Notes: generated by a model not told the origin, from the letters alone. Counted from the first letter of the stretch, positions 53,408 to 62,957 are shown. The stretch is DNA of 64,000 bases from Acidimicrobiales bacterium (GCA_035630295.1 DASQKY010000016.1:17658-81657); one strand, 5' to 3'. Numbers and translations are program-made.

Positions 53408-54511
53408 GTGACCGACACGGGGGACAGCCAGCCGGGTGCGCCGGGCGACTCCGACGACCCGGTGGCTGCGGCCCGGGCCGCGGTGGACGCCGCCGGCACC
53501 CCCGTCGAGAGCGGCCGGGCCCTGGTGGCCCTGGCCCTGGCCTGCCGGGCCGCCGGCGGCGCGGTGGAGGCGGCCGAGGCCGCGGGCCGCGCCGTCGCCG
53601 CCCTGCACCAGGCCCAGCAGCCGGTGGCCGCGGCCCGGGCCCAGCGCCTGGCGGCCGACTGCCTGGCCGACGCCGACCACCACGAGGACGCCCTGGCCCT
53701 GCTGAAGCGGGCCCGCCGGGTCTTCGTGGACGACGACCGGCGGGGCCCCGACGCCGCCGGCTGCGAGGTGGCCGCGGCCCGCAGCCTGCGGGCCATCGGC
53801 CGGCCCGTGGAGGCCCGGCGGGCCCTGCACCGGGCCGAGCAGGCCTACGAGGCGGTGGGCATGCCGGTGCGGGCCGCGGTGTGCGCCCTGGACCGGGCCG
53901 TGCTCCTCCACGACGAGGGCGAGGTGGCCGAGGCCGTGGCCCTGCTGGCCGGCGCCCGGGCCACCTTCCTGGGCCACCGGCGCCCCGACCTGGCCGCGGT
54001 CAGCGACTTCGACCTGGGGGTGGCGCTCCTAGACAACGGCCAGGCCGACGACGCCATCGAGCGGCTGCTCAGCGCCCGGGGCATCTTCTCCTCCCTGGCC
54101 CGCCGGGCCGACGAGGCGGCCTGCGACCTGAACATGGGCGTGGCCCTGCACGCCGTGGGCCGCTCCGACGAGGCCCGCAACGCCCTGCGCCGGGCCCGGG
54201 GTGCCTTCCGAGACCTGGGCCGCGACCGCGACGCCGAGCAGGCCGAGCACGACCTCGACGTCCTCGACGGGCTGGTCGACCCCGACACCGCCGAGCTGTC
54301 GGTGCTGCGCGACCTGGGCGAGGTGCCCGCCGACGTGGACGTCCTGGCCGCCCGCCTGCCCGAGGCCTCGACCGAGACCCCCGCCGTCGACGCGCCTGGC
54401 TCCGGAGGCGGGGCGCCCGGCACCGCCGACGACGCAGCCGACACGGGCGGCGACCGGTCGGACCAGGGCGAGCTCACCCTGCCGGGCCTGCGGCCCGATC
54501 CCCCGGCCTGA
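53408..54511 (+). CDS. Tetratricopeptide-repeat protein
   Basis: 367 aa, no signal peptide. Seven or so helical repeats of about 40 residues across 20-295 with the A-A-x-x-G-R-x-x-E-A-R spacing of TPRs (for example ADCLADADHHEDALALLKRARRVFVDD and ALHAVGRSDEARNALRRARGAFRDLGR). The C-terminal 70 residues are acidic and Pro-rich, likely disordered. A protein-interaction scaffold; partner unknown. Codon use is extremely GC-rich, unlike the TPR part of the ATPase at 18355. Confidence 0.8.
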   Translation: MTDTGDSQPGAPGDSDDPVAAARAAVDAAGTPVESGRALVALALACRAAGGAVEAAEAAGRAVAALHQAQQPVAAARAQRLAADCLADADHHEDALALLKRARRVFVDDDRRGPDAAGCEVAAARSLRAIGRPVEARRALHRAEQAYEAVGMPVRAAVCALDRAVLLHDEGEVAEAVALLAGARATFLGHRRPDLAAVSDFDLGVALLDNGQADDAIERLLSARGIFSSLARRADEAACDLNMGVALHAVGRSDEARNALRRARGAFRDLGRDRDAEQAEHDLDVLDGLVDPDTAELSVLRDLGEVPADVDVLAARLPEASTETPAVDAPGSGGGAPGTADDAADTGGDRSDQGELTLPGLRPDPPA

Positions 54512-54526
54512 GGCCGGCTCCGGCGT

Positions 54527-55990
54527 TCAGCCCCCGGCGGGCACGACGACCGAGGCCGCGTAACCCTTGGCCTGGGCCAGCACCGAGGCGACGTACTCCA
54601 GGGAGTGGTTGTAGGAGAAGTAGCCCCGGCTGAGCCCGGCGTCGTCGGCCAGGGCGCCGCTGGCGCACAGGTAGGCGGCGGCGCCGGCGGCGGCGTCGTA
54701 GATGTTCTGGATCTCGATCCGGTCGTTCCCGTCACCGTCGCGGCCCCAGGACGCCCAGGTCTGGGGGATGAACTGCATGGGCCCGGCGGCGCGGTCCACG
54801 GTGGGGTCACCGTCGACCACCCCGCCGTCGGAGTCGCCGATGGCCGCGGTCCCCCCGAAGCCGGTGAGGGGGATGCCGATGATGGGCTTGGTCAGGCTCC
54901 CGTCGGCCCGGACCTCGGACCCCCCGTAGGTGCCGTGCCGCGACTCGACCTTGCCGATGCCGGCCAGGCCCCACCAGGGGACGCCGCACCCGGGGCTCAG
55001 CAGCGACATGAGCTCGGCGCCCTTCCAGTAGGCGTCCAGGACCACGAGGGGGAAGTCGGCGCCGACGACGGTGGCCAGCCGGCTCGCCTCGGCCAGGCCG
55101 GCCTGGGCCTCGACCAGGGCCACCCCCAGGCGGGCCTCGTCCGCGGTGGCCTCGTCGCGGGTGGCGCGGGCCGCGGCCAGGCCGTCGCGCACCCCGCCCC
55201 GCAGGGCGGTGGAGATCTGCTCGGTGTTGCGGTTGTTGCGGGCGTTGCGGCGGGCCTGCTGCAGCTCGGCCAGCCGGCGCTCGGACAGGCTGCCCACGGT
55301 GACGTCCTGGGTGGCCATGTCCTGCTGGGCCTCGGCGTCGAAGGTCAGCACCGGGTCGAGGGAGCCGGCGGAGCCGCTGATGTAGGAGCTGATGGCGATC
55401 TCCCGCATGGAGGCGGCGATGCGCTCGGCCTGGCCCTCCCAGTAGCGGGCGTTGGAGCGGGCATCCTCGATGGCCTGGGTGAGGGCCGCGTCCCGGGCCG
55501 TGAGCTGCTCGATCTCGACCGTCTTCTCCCGGATGAGCCGCAGGGCCGCGGCCCGCTCGTCGGTCAGCCGTGACCGGCGGGCCACGGCCGTGTCGTAGGC
55601 CTCGCTGGTGACCTCCACGTCGGCCAGCTCCTCGGCCAGCTCGGGCAGCGGCCCCACCGGCGGCGCCTCCTCGACGGCCGGCGCGCCGCCGGTGCTGCCG
55701 GCGCCGGTGGGGTCAGCGGGGTCCGCGGGGTCGGCCGGGCCGGTGGGATCGACGGGCTCGGCGGGGTCGGTCGGTGCGGCCGCGGCGGCGGCCGGGCCGG
55801 AGGTTCGGCCGGGTCCGGCCTGGGCGCCGACGGAGGCGGCCGGCACCACGGCCACCAGCGCGGCGAGGGCGGCGGCGACAGCCATCGTGACCAGGGACCG
55901 GGTGACCAGGGCCCCGGCGGCCCGGGCGGGGCCGGACGGGCGCGCCGGACCGACGGCGGGGCGGGGGGCGGGGTGGTCCGAGGGGCGCAT
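54527..55990 (-). CDS. Secreted lytic-transglycosylase-like protein with coiled coil
   Basis: 487 aa. N-terminal signal-type helix (ALVTRSLVTMAVAAALAALVAVVPAASVGAQA), a Pro/Asp/Thr-rich linker with a repeated DPADPADPTG-like pattern, a long coiled coil (about 130-290, RipA/peptidoglycan-hydrolase-partner style), and a C-terminal SLT-like domain with WWGLAGIGKVESRHGTYGG (catalytic Glu349), AAGPMQFIPQTWASWG and YDAAAGAAAYLC. Probably cleaves peptidoglycan or acts as its scaffold during growth. Confidence 0.86.
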   Translation of the reverse strand: MRPSDHPAPRPAVGPARPSGPARAAGALVTRSLVTMAVAAALAALVAVVPAASVGAQAGPGRTSGPAAAAAAPTDPAEPVDPTGPADPADPADPTGAGSTGGAPAVEEAPPVGPLPELAEELADVEVTSEAYDTAVARRSRLTDERAAALRLIREKTVEIEQLTARDAALTQAIEDARSNARYWEGQAERIAASMREIAISSYISGSAGSLDPVLTFDAEAQQDMATQDVTVGSLSERRLAELQQARRNARNNRNTEQISTALRGGVRDGLAAARATRDEATADEARLGVALVEAQAGLAEASRLATVVGADFPLVVLDAYWKGAELMSLLSPGCGVPWWGLAGIGKVESRHGTYGGSEVRADGSLTKPIIGIPLTGFGGTAAIGDSDGGVVDGDPTVDRAAGPMQFIPQTWASWGRDGDGNDRIEIQNIYDAAAGAAAYLCASGALADDAGLSRGYFSYNHSLEYVASVLAQAKGYAASVVVPAGG

Positions 55991-56123
55991 GGGTGGTTCG
56001 GGGTGCGACGCGGCGGCGAGAGGATCACACCGGTCGCCGGCGCAGCGGCCGACCCGCTACCCATCGGCCGCACCGCCCACACCGTGAGCGCCTCGTCGGC
56101 AGGGGCCTGGTCTCCGGCGGGCG

Positions 56124-56135
56124 TACTCTCGGGGC
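56124..56135 (+). promoter_or_regulatory. Leaderless promoter of the crotonase gene
   Basis: TACTCT (56124-56129), 6 nt, GTG 56136. Transcript start coincides with the start codon; no -35 seen. Confidence 0.5.
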
Positions 56136-57092
56136 GTGACCAGCTCCGCGCCCGCTCCGTCCGCGCCGTCGTCGTCCGGGGCCGAGCGGCCCCCGGCCCG
56201 GGAGCCCGACTCCGACCGGGTGGTGGTGACCGTGGCCGACGGGGTGGCCGAGGTCCGGCTGGCCCGCCCCGACAAGATGAACGCCCTCGACGGGCGCATG
56301 TTCGCCTCCATCGTGGCCGCCGGCGACCGGGTGGCGGCCGACCCCACGGTGCGGGCCGTCGTCCTCCACGGCGAGGGCCGGTCGTTCTGCGCCGGCCTGG
56401 ACACGTCCAGCTTCGGGGCCATGGCCGCCCCGCCCCCGGCCCAGGCCGGCGACCGGTCCAGCAACGGCGGTGGTGGCGAGGCCGGCGACGGCGCGGGGGC
56501 GGTGGCCAGCGCCCTGTCGGGGACGCGGTCGATCGTGGACCGCCTGCCGGGCCGGCCCTCCAACCTGTTCCAGGAGGTGGCCCACGTCTGGCACGCCCTC
56601 CCGCAGCCGGTGGTGGCCGCACTCCACGGCCACGTCCTGGGCGGCGGCCTGCAGATCGCCCTGGGGGCGGACATCCGCATCGCCGCCGCCGACGCCAAGC
56701 TGTCGGTCATGGAGGTCCGCTGGGGCCTGCTGCCCGACATGACCGGGCCGCAGATGCTGGTGCGGCTGTGCGGGCTGGACGTGGCCAAGGAGCTGGTGTT
56801 CACCGGCCGGCGCATCACCGGGGCCGAGGCCCACGGGCTGGGCCTGGTCACCCACGTCTCCGAGGACCCGCTGGGCGACGCCCGGGCCCTGGCGGCCGAG
56901 ATCGCGGGCCGGAACCCGGAGGCCGTCCGGGGGGCCAAGGCCCTCCTCAACGCGGCCGGCACCCGCCCGCTGGAGGAGTCCCTGGTGGACGAGTCCCGGC
57001 GTATGGAGGCCCTGATGGGCAGCCCCAACCAGGTCGAGGCGGTCATGGCCGAGCTGGAGGGCCGCGCCCCCCGGTTCGCCGACGGCGCCTGA
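56136..57092 (+). CDS. Crotonase / enoyl-CoA hydratase family protein
   Basis: 318 aa from a leaderless GTG. Crotonase core: VAEVRLARPDKMNALD, oxyanion-hole blocks GRSFCAGLD and HGHVLGGGLQIALGADIRIA, then SVMEVRWGLLPDMTGPQML. A Gly/Ser-rich loop (about 95-125) precedes the second block, as in the actinobacterial crotonase subgroup with FCAGLDxxSF. Whether it is a hydratase or isomerase cannot be decided. The next gene starts 7 nt later. Confidence 0.88.
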   Translation: MTSSAPAPSAPSSSGAERPPAREPDSDRVVVTVADGVAEVRLARPDKMNALDGRMFASIVAAGDRVAADPTVRAVVLHGEGRSFCAGLDTSSFGAMAAPPPAQAGDRSSNGGGGEAGDGAGAVASALSGTRSIVDRLPGRPSNLFQEVAHVWHALPQPVVAALHGHVLGGGLQIALGADIRIAAADAKLSVMEVRWGLLPDMTGPQMLVRLCGLDVAKELVFTGRRITGAEAHGLGLVTHVSEDPLGDARALAAEIAGRNPEAVRGAKALLNAAGTRPLEESLVDESRRMEALMGSPNQVEAVMAELEGRAPRFADGA

Positions 57093-57099
57093 GCGGGCC

Positions 57100-58527
57100 G
57101 TGACCGGGCCGGAGCCGTTGCCGGCCGCCCTCCGGCGCGATCTGGAGGCCGCCGTGGGGTCGGCCCACGTCCTGGTCGACCCCGAGGTCACGGCCGGGTA
57201 CGCCGTGGACTGGACCGGGCGCTTCCGGGGGGCGACGCCGGCGGTGGTCCGGCCCGGGTCCACCGCCGAGATCGGGGCCGTGGTCGCGGCCTGCGCCGCG
57301 GCCGGCGTGGCCGTCGTGCCCCAGGGTGGCAACACCGGCCTGGTCGGCGGGTCGGTGCCCCTGGCCGGGGAGGTGGTCCTGTCCCTGGCCCGCCTCTCCG
57401 GCGTCACCGACGTGGACGCGGCCGCCGGGCAGCTGACGGCCGGGGCCGGCACGCCCATCGCCGTCGTGCAGGCCGCGGCCCGAGCCGCGGGGTGGGCCTA
57501 CGGCGTCGACTGGGGGGCCCGGGACACGGCCACGGTGGGGGGCTCGGTGGCCACCGACGCCGGGGGCCTGCACGTCATCCGCCACGGCTCCACCCGGGCC
57601 CAGCTCCTGGGGGTCGAGGCCGTGCTGGGCTCGGGGGCCGTGGTCCGGGACCTGGGCCGGTTGGAGAAGGACGCCACCGGCTACCACCTCTCCGGCCTGC
57701 TGTGCGGCAGCGAGGGCACCCTGGGGGTGGTGGCCGCGGCCCGGCTGCGGCTGGTGGCCCACCAGCCGGACCGGGCCGTCGCCGCCCTGGGCTTCCGGTC
57801 GATGGGCGCCGCGGTGGCCGCCGTGGGGCAGCTGCGCCGGGGCCTGGCCGGGTTGGAGGCGGCCGAGGCCTACCGGGCCGCCGAGGCCGAGCTGGTGGCC
57901 GGGCACCTGGGCGTCGCCCCCGCCCTCGGGCCCTCGCCCCCGGTGACGGTGCTGGTCGAGTGCGCCGGGGTGGGCGAGCAGGTCACGGCCCTGGGCCGGG
58001 CGGTGGCGGCGCTGGAGGGCGTGTGCGAGACGCTGGTGGCCGAGGACGGGCCCCGCCGAGCCGCGCTGTGGCGCCCGCGTGAGGCCCTGACCGAGGCCAT
58101 CGCCGCCCTCGGCCCCCACCACAAGCTCGACGTGTCGCTGCCGGCGCCGGAGCTGGCCGCCTTCGCCGAGGAGGTGCCGGCCCGGGTGGCGGCGGTGGCC
58201 CCGCAGGCCCGGACGTGGCTGTTCGGCCACCTGGGCGACGGCAACCTGCACGTGAACGTGAGCGGGGTGGCGCCCGACGACCACGCCGTCGACGACGTGG
58301 TGCTGGGCCTGGTGCTCGACCGGCGGGGGAGCATCAGCGCCGAGCACGGCGTCGGCACGGCCAAGCGGGCCTGGCTGGCCCGCCAGCGGGGTGACGACGC
58401 GGTGGCCGCCATGCGGGCGGTGAAGGCCGCCCTCGACCCGGCCGGCATCCTCAACCCCGGCGCCCTCCTGCCGCCGCCGGACGCCGCTGGCGGGCCCGGC
58501 CGGCGCGGGGGGCGGGCCGGTGCCTGA
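57100..58527 (+). CDS. FAD-linked oxidase (GlcD / D-lactate dehydrogenase-like)
   Basis: 475 aa from GTG. FAD-binding PCMH fold with VPQGGNTGLVGGSVP (73-87) and GGSVATDAGGLHVIRHGSTRAQLLG; the C-terminal FAD-oxidase cap has LFGHLGDGNLHVNV (His ligands) and SISAEHGVGTAKRAWLARQR. Oxidises a 2-hydroxy acid such as glycolate, D-lactate or D-2-hydroxyglutarate. Overlaps the following DUF4326 gene by 8 bp. Confidence 0.92.
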   Translation: MTGPEPLPAALRRDLEAAVGSAHVLVDPEVTAGYAVDWTGRFRGATPAVVRPGSTAEIGAVVAACAAAGVAVVPQGGNTGLVGGSVPLAGEVVLSLARLSGVTDVDAAAGQLTAGAGTPIAVVQAAARAAGWAYGVDWGARDTATVGGSVATDAGGLHVIRHGSTRAQLLGVEAVLGSGAVVRDLGRLEKDATGYHLSGLLCGSEGTLGVVAAARLRLVAHQPDRAVAALGFRSMGAAVAAVGQLRRGLAGLEAAEAYRAAEAELVAGHLGVAPALGPSPPVTVLVECAGVGEQVTALGRAVAALEGVCETLVAEDGPRRAALWRPREALTEAIAALGPHHKLDVSLPAPELAAFAEEVPARVAAVAPQARTWLFGHLGDGNLHVNVSGVAPDDHAVDDVVLGLVLDRRGSISAEHGVGTAKRAWLARQRGDDAVAAMRAVKAALDPAGILNPGALLPPPDAAGGPGRRGGRAGA

Positions 58528-58882
58528 GCGCATCCAGCTCCGGCGGACCAGGGGCTGGCGGAAGCCGCCCGGGGCCGTCGTGGTGGCCCGGCCCTCCCGC
58601 TGGGGCAACCCGTTCCCGGTGGGGCCCTTCACCCGGGAGGAGGCGGTGCGCCTGTACCGGGCCCTGGTCGTCGAGGGCGAGGCGACGTGGCACGACGAAG
58701 CCGGCCCGCACCGCCGGCAGCGGGGCGACGTCACGCCCCCGGCTCCGACGCCGGCCGAGGTCCGCGCCGCCCTGGCCGGTCGCGACCTGGCCTGCTGGTG
58801 CCCGCTGGTCGACCCCGAGGGGCGTCCGGTGCCCTGCCACGCCGAGATCCTGCTGGAGCTGGCCAACCGGATCGACACCTGA
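58520..58882 (+). CDS. DUF4326 protein
   Basis: 120 aa from a GTG inside the end of the previous gene. IQLRRTRGWRKPPGAVVVARPSRWGNPF and DLACWCPLVDPEGRPVPCHAEILLELAN are the two conserved blocks of DUF4326, a small cytoplasmic family common in bacteria and phages with no established function known to me. The Cys-x-Cys and later Cys-His could bind a metal or nucleotide (inference). Confidence 0.85.
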   Translation: MPERIQLRRTRGWRKPPGAVVVARPSRWGNPFPVGPFTREEAVRLYRALVVEGEATWHDEAGPHRRQRGDVTPPAPTPAEVRAALAGRDLACWCPLVDPEGRPVPCHAEILLELANRIDT

Positions 58883-59004
58883 TCGTCGGCCCGCTGTCAC
58901 GCGCGACCGGTACCATCGGGCGGCCGGCTCCGTCGGACGGTTGCCACCCGCCCCGCCGCCCCCGCACCTCCGCCGCTCTCCGGCCGAGCCCGGTCGACCC
59001 TGCC

Positions 59005-60084
59005 ATGACCTCCCTCGTCCTCGTCCTCATCGCCGTGGCCTGCGGCATCGCCACCCTGGTGTGGGCCCGCTCGGCCCGCCGGCTGGGGCGGGTGTACCAC
59101 CGGGTGCTGGCCGACCGGGGCCCGGCGTCCGACGCCGCGGTGCTGGCCCGGTCGGCCTTCCGCAAGGACGTGCACACCACCACCCTGTACGCCGTGCTGT
59201 GCGGGGCGTGCGCCGCCCTGGCCCTCTCCGACCGGGCCGACGTGGAGCTGCTGTTCGGCCTGATCCTGGTGCCGGTGGCGGTGTCGGTGCTCTCGGCCCG
59301 CGACTTCGTGCGGGAGTCCCGCCTGGCCGACGACCGCTACGACATCGAACGCCGGGCCGAGGAGGTGCTCACCCAGGACCAGCTCGCCCCCCAGCGGTGG
59401 GCGGCCCGCCTGGCCCCCGAGGTGCTGCCCAGCCTGGTCGGCTTCGAGCTGGGTCGGGTGTACAAGGCCGGCACCGGGGTCATGGCCGGCGACTTCTTCG
59501 ACGTGTACGACCTGGGCCGGGGGCGGGTGGCCGCGGTCATCGGCGACGTCACCGGGCACGGCATCGAGCCCTCGATCACCGCCCTCCAGGCCAAGTACCT
59601 CCTGCGGGTGTTCCTGCGGCAGTACCGCGACCCGGGGCAGGCCCTGGAGGAGCTGAACGACCGCATGTCGGCCCTGGAGCGGGTCGAGGAGTTCATCTCC
59701 TTGTGCGTCGTCGTGTTCGACACCGAGGCCGGCACCCTGCGCTGGGCCTCGGCCGGCCACCCGACGGCCTGGCTGTGGCACGACCGCGAGGTGCGGCCCC
59801 TGCGCCACACCGGCCCCCTGCTGATGCTCGACCCGCAGGGCGCCTTCACCAGCCGGGAGCTGCCGCTGGCCACCGGCGACCTGCTCCTCATGTACACCGA
59901 CGGCCTGGCCGAGGCCCGCAACGGCAACGACTTCTTCGGCGAGGAGCGCATCGGCAACGTCTTGCGCCGCGACCCCGGTGTGGCCCCCGACGTGTTGTGC
60001 AAGACCCTGCTGGAGGCGGCCAAGGACTTCGCCGACACGCCCCTCACCGACGACACCGCCATCCTGGCCATCCGCCGCACGTAG
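59005..60084 (+). CDS. Membrane SpoIIE/PP2C-type protein phosphatase
   Basis: 359 aa. N-terminal hydrophobic helices (1-20 and two near 50-100) anchor a C-terminal PP2C-like SpoIIE domain (about 150-359): KAGTGVMAGDFFDVYDL, AAVIGDVTGHGIEPSI (metal Asp), LRWASAGHPTAWLW, LLLMYTDGLAEARNGNDFFGEERI, and DDTAILAIRR. Likely dephosphorylates an anti-sigma-factor antagonist. A -10-like TACCAT at 58911-58916 would give a leader of about 82 nt. Confidence 0.9.
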   Translation: MTSLVLVLIAVACGIATLVWARSARRLGRVYHRVLADRGPASDAAVLARSAFRKDVHTTTLYAVLCGACAALALSDRADVELLFGLILVPVAVSVLSARDFVRESRLADDRYDIERRAEEVLTQDQLAPQRWAARLAPEVLPSLVGFELGRVYKAGTGVMAGDFFDVYDLGRGRVAAVIGDVTGHGIEPSITALQAKYLLRVFLRQYRDPGQALEELNDRMSALERVEEFISLCVVVFDTEAGTLRWASAGHPTAWLWHDREVRPLRHTGPLLMLDPQGAFTSRELPLATGDLLLMYTDGLAEARNGNDFFGEERIGNVLRRDPGVAPDVLCKTLLEAAKDFADTPLTDDTAILAIRRT

Positions 60085-60167
60085 CCGCCTGGCTCGGGCC
60101 CGGGTCTCCGGCCGGCGTGGCCCGGCGGGGCTGGCACGTCGTTCCCGGGGTGCGCTGGCCCGGTCGG

Positions 60168-60180
60168 TAGGCTCGCCGCC
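60168..60180 (+). promoter_or_regulatory. Near-leaderless promoter of the carboxyltransferase gene
   Basis: TAGGCT (60168-60173), 7 nt, GTG 60181; predicted leader of 1 nt. No Shine-Dalgarno sequence precedes the GTG. Confidence 0.5.
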
Positions 60181-61782
60181 GTGACCGAGGCCGCCGACCT
60201 GACCTCTGCCGGCCCCGGCCCGGCGCCGACCTCGCGGCCGGGGCCGGAGGGCGAGCCCACCACCGCCGACCGGGTGGCCGCCGCCGCCGAGCGGGCCCTG
60301 GCCGGGAACCTGGCCAAGGTGGGCGACAAGCTGGAGCGCCAGGGCAAGCTGTTCGTCCGGGACCGCCTCGACCTGCTGCTGGACCCGGGCTCGTTCGTGG
60401 AGGACGCCCTGCTGGCCAACACCGCGGCGGCCGACCTCCCGGCCGACGGGGTGGTCACCGGGACCGGCTGCATCGACGGTCGCACCGTGGTGGTGGTGGC
60501 CAACGACCCGACGGTCAAGGCCGGCTCGTGGGGGGCCCGCACGGTCGAGAAGATCATCAGGGCCACCGAGCTGGCCCTGCGCCAGGAGCTGCCCGTCTTC
60601 TGGCTGGTCGACTCGGCCGGGGCCCGCATCACCGACCAGGTCCAGCTCTTCCCGGGGCGCCGGGGCGCCGGGCGCATCTTCTACAACCAGATCAAGCTCT
60701 CGGGCCGGGTGCCGCAGATCTGCTGCCTGTTCGGCCCGTCCGCCGCCGGCGGCGCCTACATCCCGAGCTTCTGCGACATCGTGATCATGGTCGAGGGCAA
60801 CGCCTCGATGTACCTGGGCTCGCCCCGGATGGCCGAGATGGTCATCGGTGAGCGGGCCACCCTGGAGGAGACCGGCGGCGCCCGCATGCACGCCACCGTG
60901 TCGGGGTGCGGCGACAACCTGGCCACCGACGACGCCGACGCCATCGACCAGGCCCGGGCCTGGTTCACCTACTTCCCGCCGTCCTGGCGCGACACGCCGC
61001 CCCGCTACCAGCCGGCCGGCCCGGCCCGGCCCCTGGTGACCGGGGTCGTGCCCGAGGACGACAAGGCCGGCTACGACGTCCACGCGGTGATCGAGGGCCT
61101 GGTCGACGCCGAGAGCTTCTTCGAGCTCAAGCCGCTCTTCGCGCCCGAGCTGGTGGTGGGGCTGGGGCTCCTGGAGGGCCGGCCGGTGGGCATCGTGGCC
61201 AACAACCCGGCCCAGAAGGGCGGCGTGCTGTTCGTCGACTCGGCCGACAAGGCGTCCCGCTTCGTGTGGTGCTGCGACGCCTTCAACATCCCGTTGGTGT
61301 TCCTGGCCGACGTGCCCGGCTTCATGATCGGCACCCAGGTCGAGGCCCAGGGCATCATCCGCCACGGCGCCAAGATGGTGACGGCCATCTCGGAAGCCAC
61401 GGTGCCCAAGGTGTGCGTGGTGCTGCGCAAGGCCTACGGCGCCGGCCTGTACGCCATGTCCGGCCCGGCCTTCGAGCCCGAGGCCACCCTGGCCCTGCCC
61501 ACGGCCAAGGTCGCGGTCATGGGCCCGGAGGCGGCGGTGAACGCGGTGTTCGCCAACAAGATCGCCGAGATCGACGACCCGGTGGCCCGGGAGGCCTTCG
61601 TGGCCGAGCAGCGGGCCATCTACGAGGCCGACGTCGACCTGCTGCGCCTGGCCTCGGAGCTGGTGGTCGACGCCGTCGTCGAGCCCGAGGCCCTGCGCGA
61701 CGAGCTGGTGCGCCGCCTGGGCCGGGCCGAGGGCAAGGATCGCCACTTCTCCGATCGCCGCCACGGCGTCCCCCCGGTGTGA
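60181..61782 (+). CDS. Acyl-CoA carboxylase beta (carboxyltransferase) subunit
   Basis: 533 aa. Transfers CO2 from carboxybiotin to an acyl-CoA. N-terminal half: KLFVRDRLDLLLDPGSFVED, VVVANDPTVKAGSWG, CCLFGPSAAGGAYIPSFCDIVIMV; C-terminal half: VGIVANNPAQKGGVLFVDSADKASRFVWCCDAFNIPLVFLADVPGFMIG and KVCVVLRKAYGAGLYAM. Substrate could be propionyl-, methylcrotonyl- or another acyl-CoA; the following HMG-CoA-lyase-like gene hints at leucine or isoprenoid catabolism. No biotin-carboxylase subunit is in the window. Confidence 0.93.
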   Translation: MTEAADLTSAGPGPAPTSRPGPEGEPTTADRVAAAAERALAGNLAKVGDKLERQGKLFVRDRLDLLLDPGSFVEDALLANTAAADLPADGVVTGTGCIDGRTVVVVANDPTVKAGSWGARTVEKIIRATELALRQELPVFWLVDSAGARITDQVQLFPGRRGAGRIFYNQIKLSGRVPQICCLFGPSAAGGAYIPSFCDIVIMVEGNASMYLGSPRMAEMVIGERATLEETGGARMHATVSGCGDNLATDDADAIDQARAWFTYFPPSWRDTPPRYQPAGPARPLVTGVVPEDDKAGYDVHAVIEGLVDAESFFELKPLFAPELVVGLGLLEGRPVGIVANNPAQKGGVLFVDSADKASRFVWCCDAFNIPLVFLADVPGFMIGTQVEAQGIIRHGAKMVTAISEATVPKVCVVLRKAYGAGLYAMSGPAFEPEATLALPTAKVAVMGPEAAVNAVFANKIAEIDDPVAREAFVAEQRAIYEADVDLLRLASELVVDAVVEPEALRDELVRRLGRAEGKDRHFSDRRHGVPPV

Positions 61783-61825
61783 CCGTGCTGCTGTCGGTTG
61801 GGGATCAGGTCGGGCCGATGACGCG

Positions 61826-62920
61826 ATGCCGGGGGGAGCGGTGAGCGCGCCGGGGGCGACGACGGCGCGGCCCGCCACGGTGACGTTGCCGGCCGCGGTG
61901 ACCATCCGGGACGTGGGACCCCGGGACGGGTTGCAGCCGGAGGAGCCGGTGCCGGTGCCGGACCGGGTGCGGCTGGTGCACGCCCTGGCCGACGCCGGGG
62001 TCAGTCGCATCGAGGTGGCGGCCTTCGTGTCGCCCAAGGCGGTGCCGGCCATGGCCGGCGCGGCCGAGGTGGTGGCCGGCATCGAGCGCCGCCCCGGGGT
62101 CACCTACGCCGCCCTGGTGCCCAACCCCCGGGGGGCGGAGATGGCGCTGGAGTCCGACCTGGACGAGCTGACGGTGACCATCTCGGCGTCGGAGACCTAC
62201 AACCAGCGCAACGTGCGCATGAGCACCGAGGAGTCGGTGGAGGCCATCGCCCGCATCGTCGAGTTGGCCCGCGCCGCCGACGGCCGCGGCGCCCGCCACG
62301 GTGGCGCCGAGCTGGACGAGGTGCCGGTGGTGGGGGTCCCGGTCGACGCGGTGATCTCCTGCGCCTTCGGGTCGCCGTACGAGGGCGAGATCGCCCCCGC
62401 CGAGGTGGTGACCCTGGCCCGTCGCCTGGCTGCTGCCGGGGTGAGCGCCTTGACCTTCGCCGACACCACCGGCATGGCCACCCCCCGCCGGGTGGCCGAT
62501 CTGGTCGCCGCCCTGGACGGGGCCCTGTCCCTGGACGGCAGCTCCCTGGTCCACGGCGAGTCGCGGGCCCGGAACGTGGTGGCCTCGGTCGAGACGCACG
62601 GCCTCTCCGGCCTGGGGCTGCACCTCCACGACACCCGGGGCACGGCGCTGGTGAACGCCTATGCCGCCCTGGCCCTGGGCATCACCCGCTTCGACACCGC
62701 GGTGGGGGGCCTGGGCGGGTCGCCCTTCGCCCACGGGGCCGGCGGCAACCTGGCCACCGAGGAGCTGGTGGCCCTCCTCGACGACCTGGGCGTGCACACC
62801 GGCATCGACATCGAGGGCTTGGTCGACGCCGCCCTGCTGGTGGAGGGCCTGGTGGGCCGGCCCGTCCCCAGCGGCGTGGCTCACGCCGGCCCCCGCACCC
62901 GCCGGGCCCCCTCGGCCTGA
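61826..62920 (+). CDS. HMG-CoA-lyase-like aldolase
   Basis: 364 aa (GTG 61841, right after GGGGGAG, is an alternative start). TIM-barrel of the DRE-metallolyase family: TIRDVGPRDGLQPEE, FVSPKAVPAMAGAAEV, ISASETYNQRNVRMSTEES, FADTTGMATPRRVADLV and GLHLHDTRGTALVNAYAAL (metal His pair). The signature GGLGGCPYAxGAxGN of HMG-CoA lyases appears as GGLGGSPFAHGAGGN, with Ser299 in place of the catalytic-loop Cys. It may be an HMG-CoA lyase variant or act on a related 3-hydroxyacyl-CoA. A poorly conserved insertion (about 155-170) is present. Confidence 0.85.
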   Translation: MPGGAVSAPGATTARPATVTLPAAVTIRDVGPRDGLQPEEPVPVPDRVRLVHALADAGVSRIEVAAFVSPKAVPAMAGAAEVVAGIERRPGVTYAALVPNPRGAEMALESDLDELTVTISASETYNQRNVRMSTEESVEAIARIVELARAADGRGARHGGAELDEVPVVGVPVDAVISCAFGSPYEGEIAPAEVVTLARRLAAAGVSALTFADTTGMATPRRVADLVAALDGALSLDGSSLVHGESRARNVVASVETHGLSGLGLHLHDTRGTALVNAYAALALGITRFDTAVGGLGGSPFAHGAGGNLATEELVALLDDLGVHTGIDIEGLVDAALLVEGLVGRPVPSGVAHAGPRTRRAPSA

Positions 62921-62957
62921 CCCACCCTCCGTTTGGCCCCGGCGAGGCAGGGTGGGG

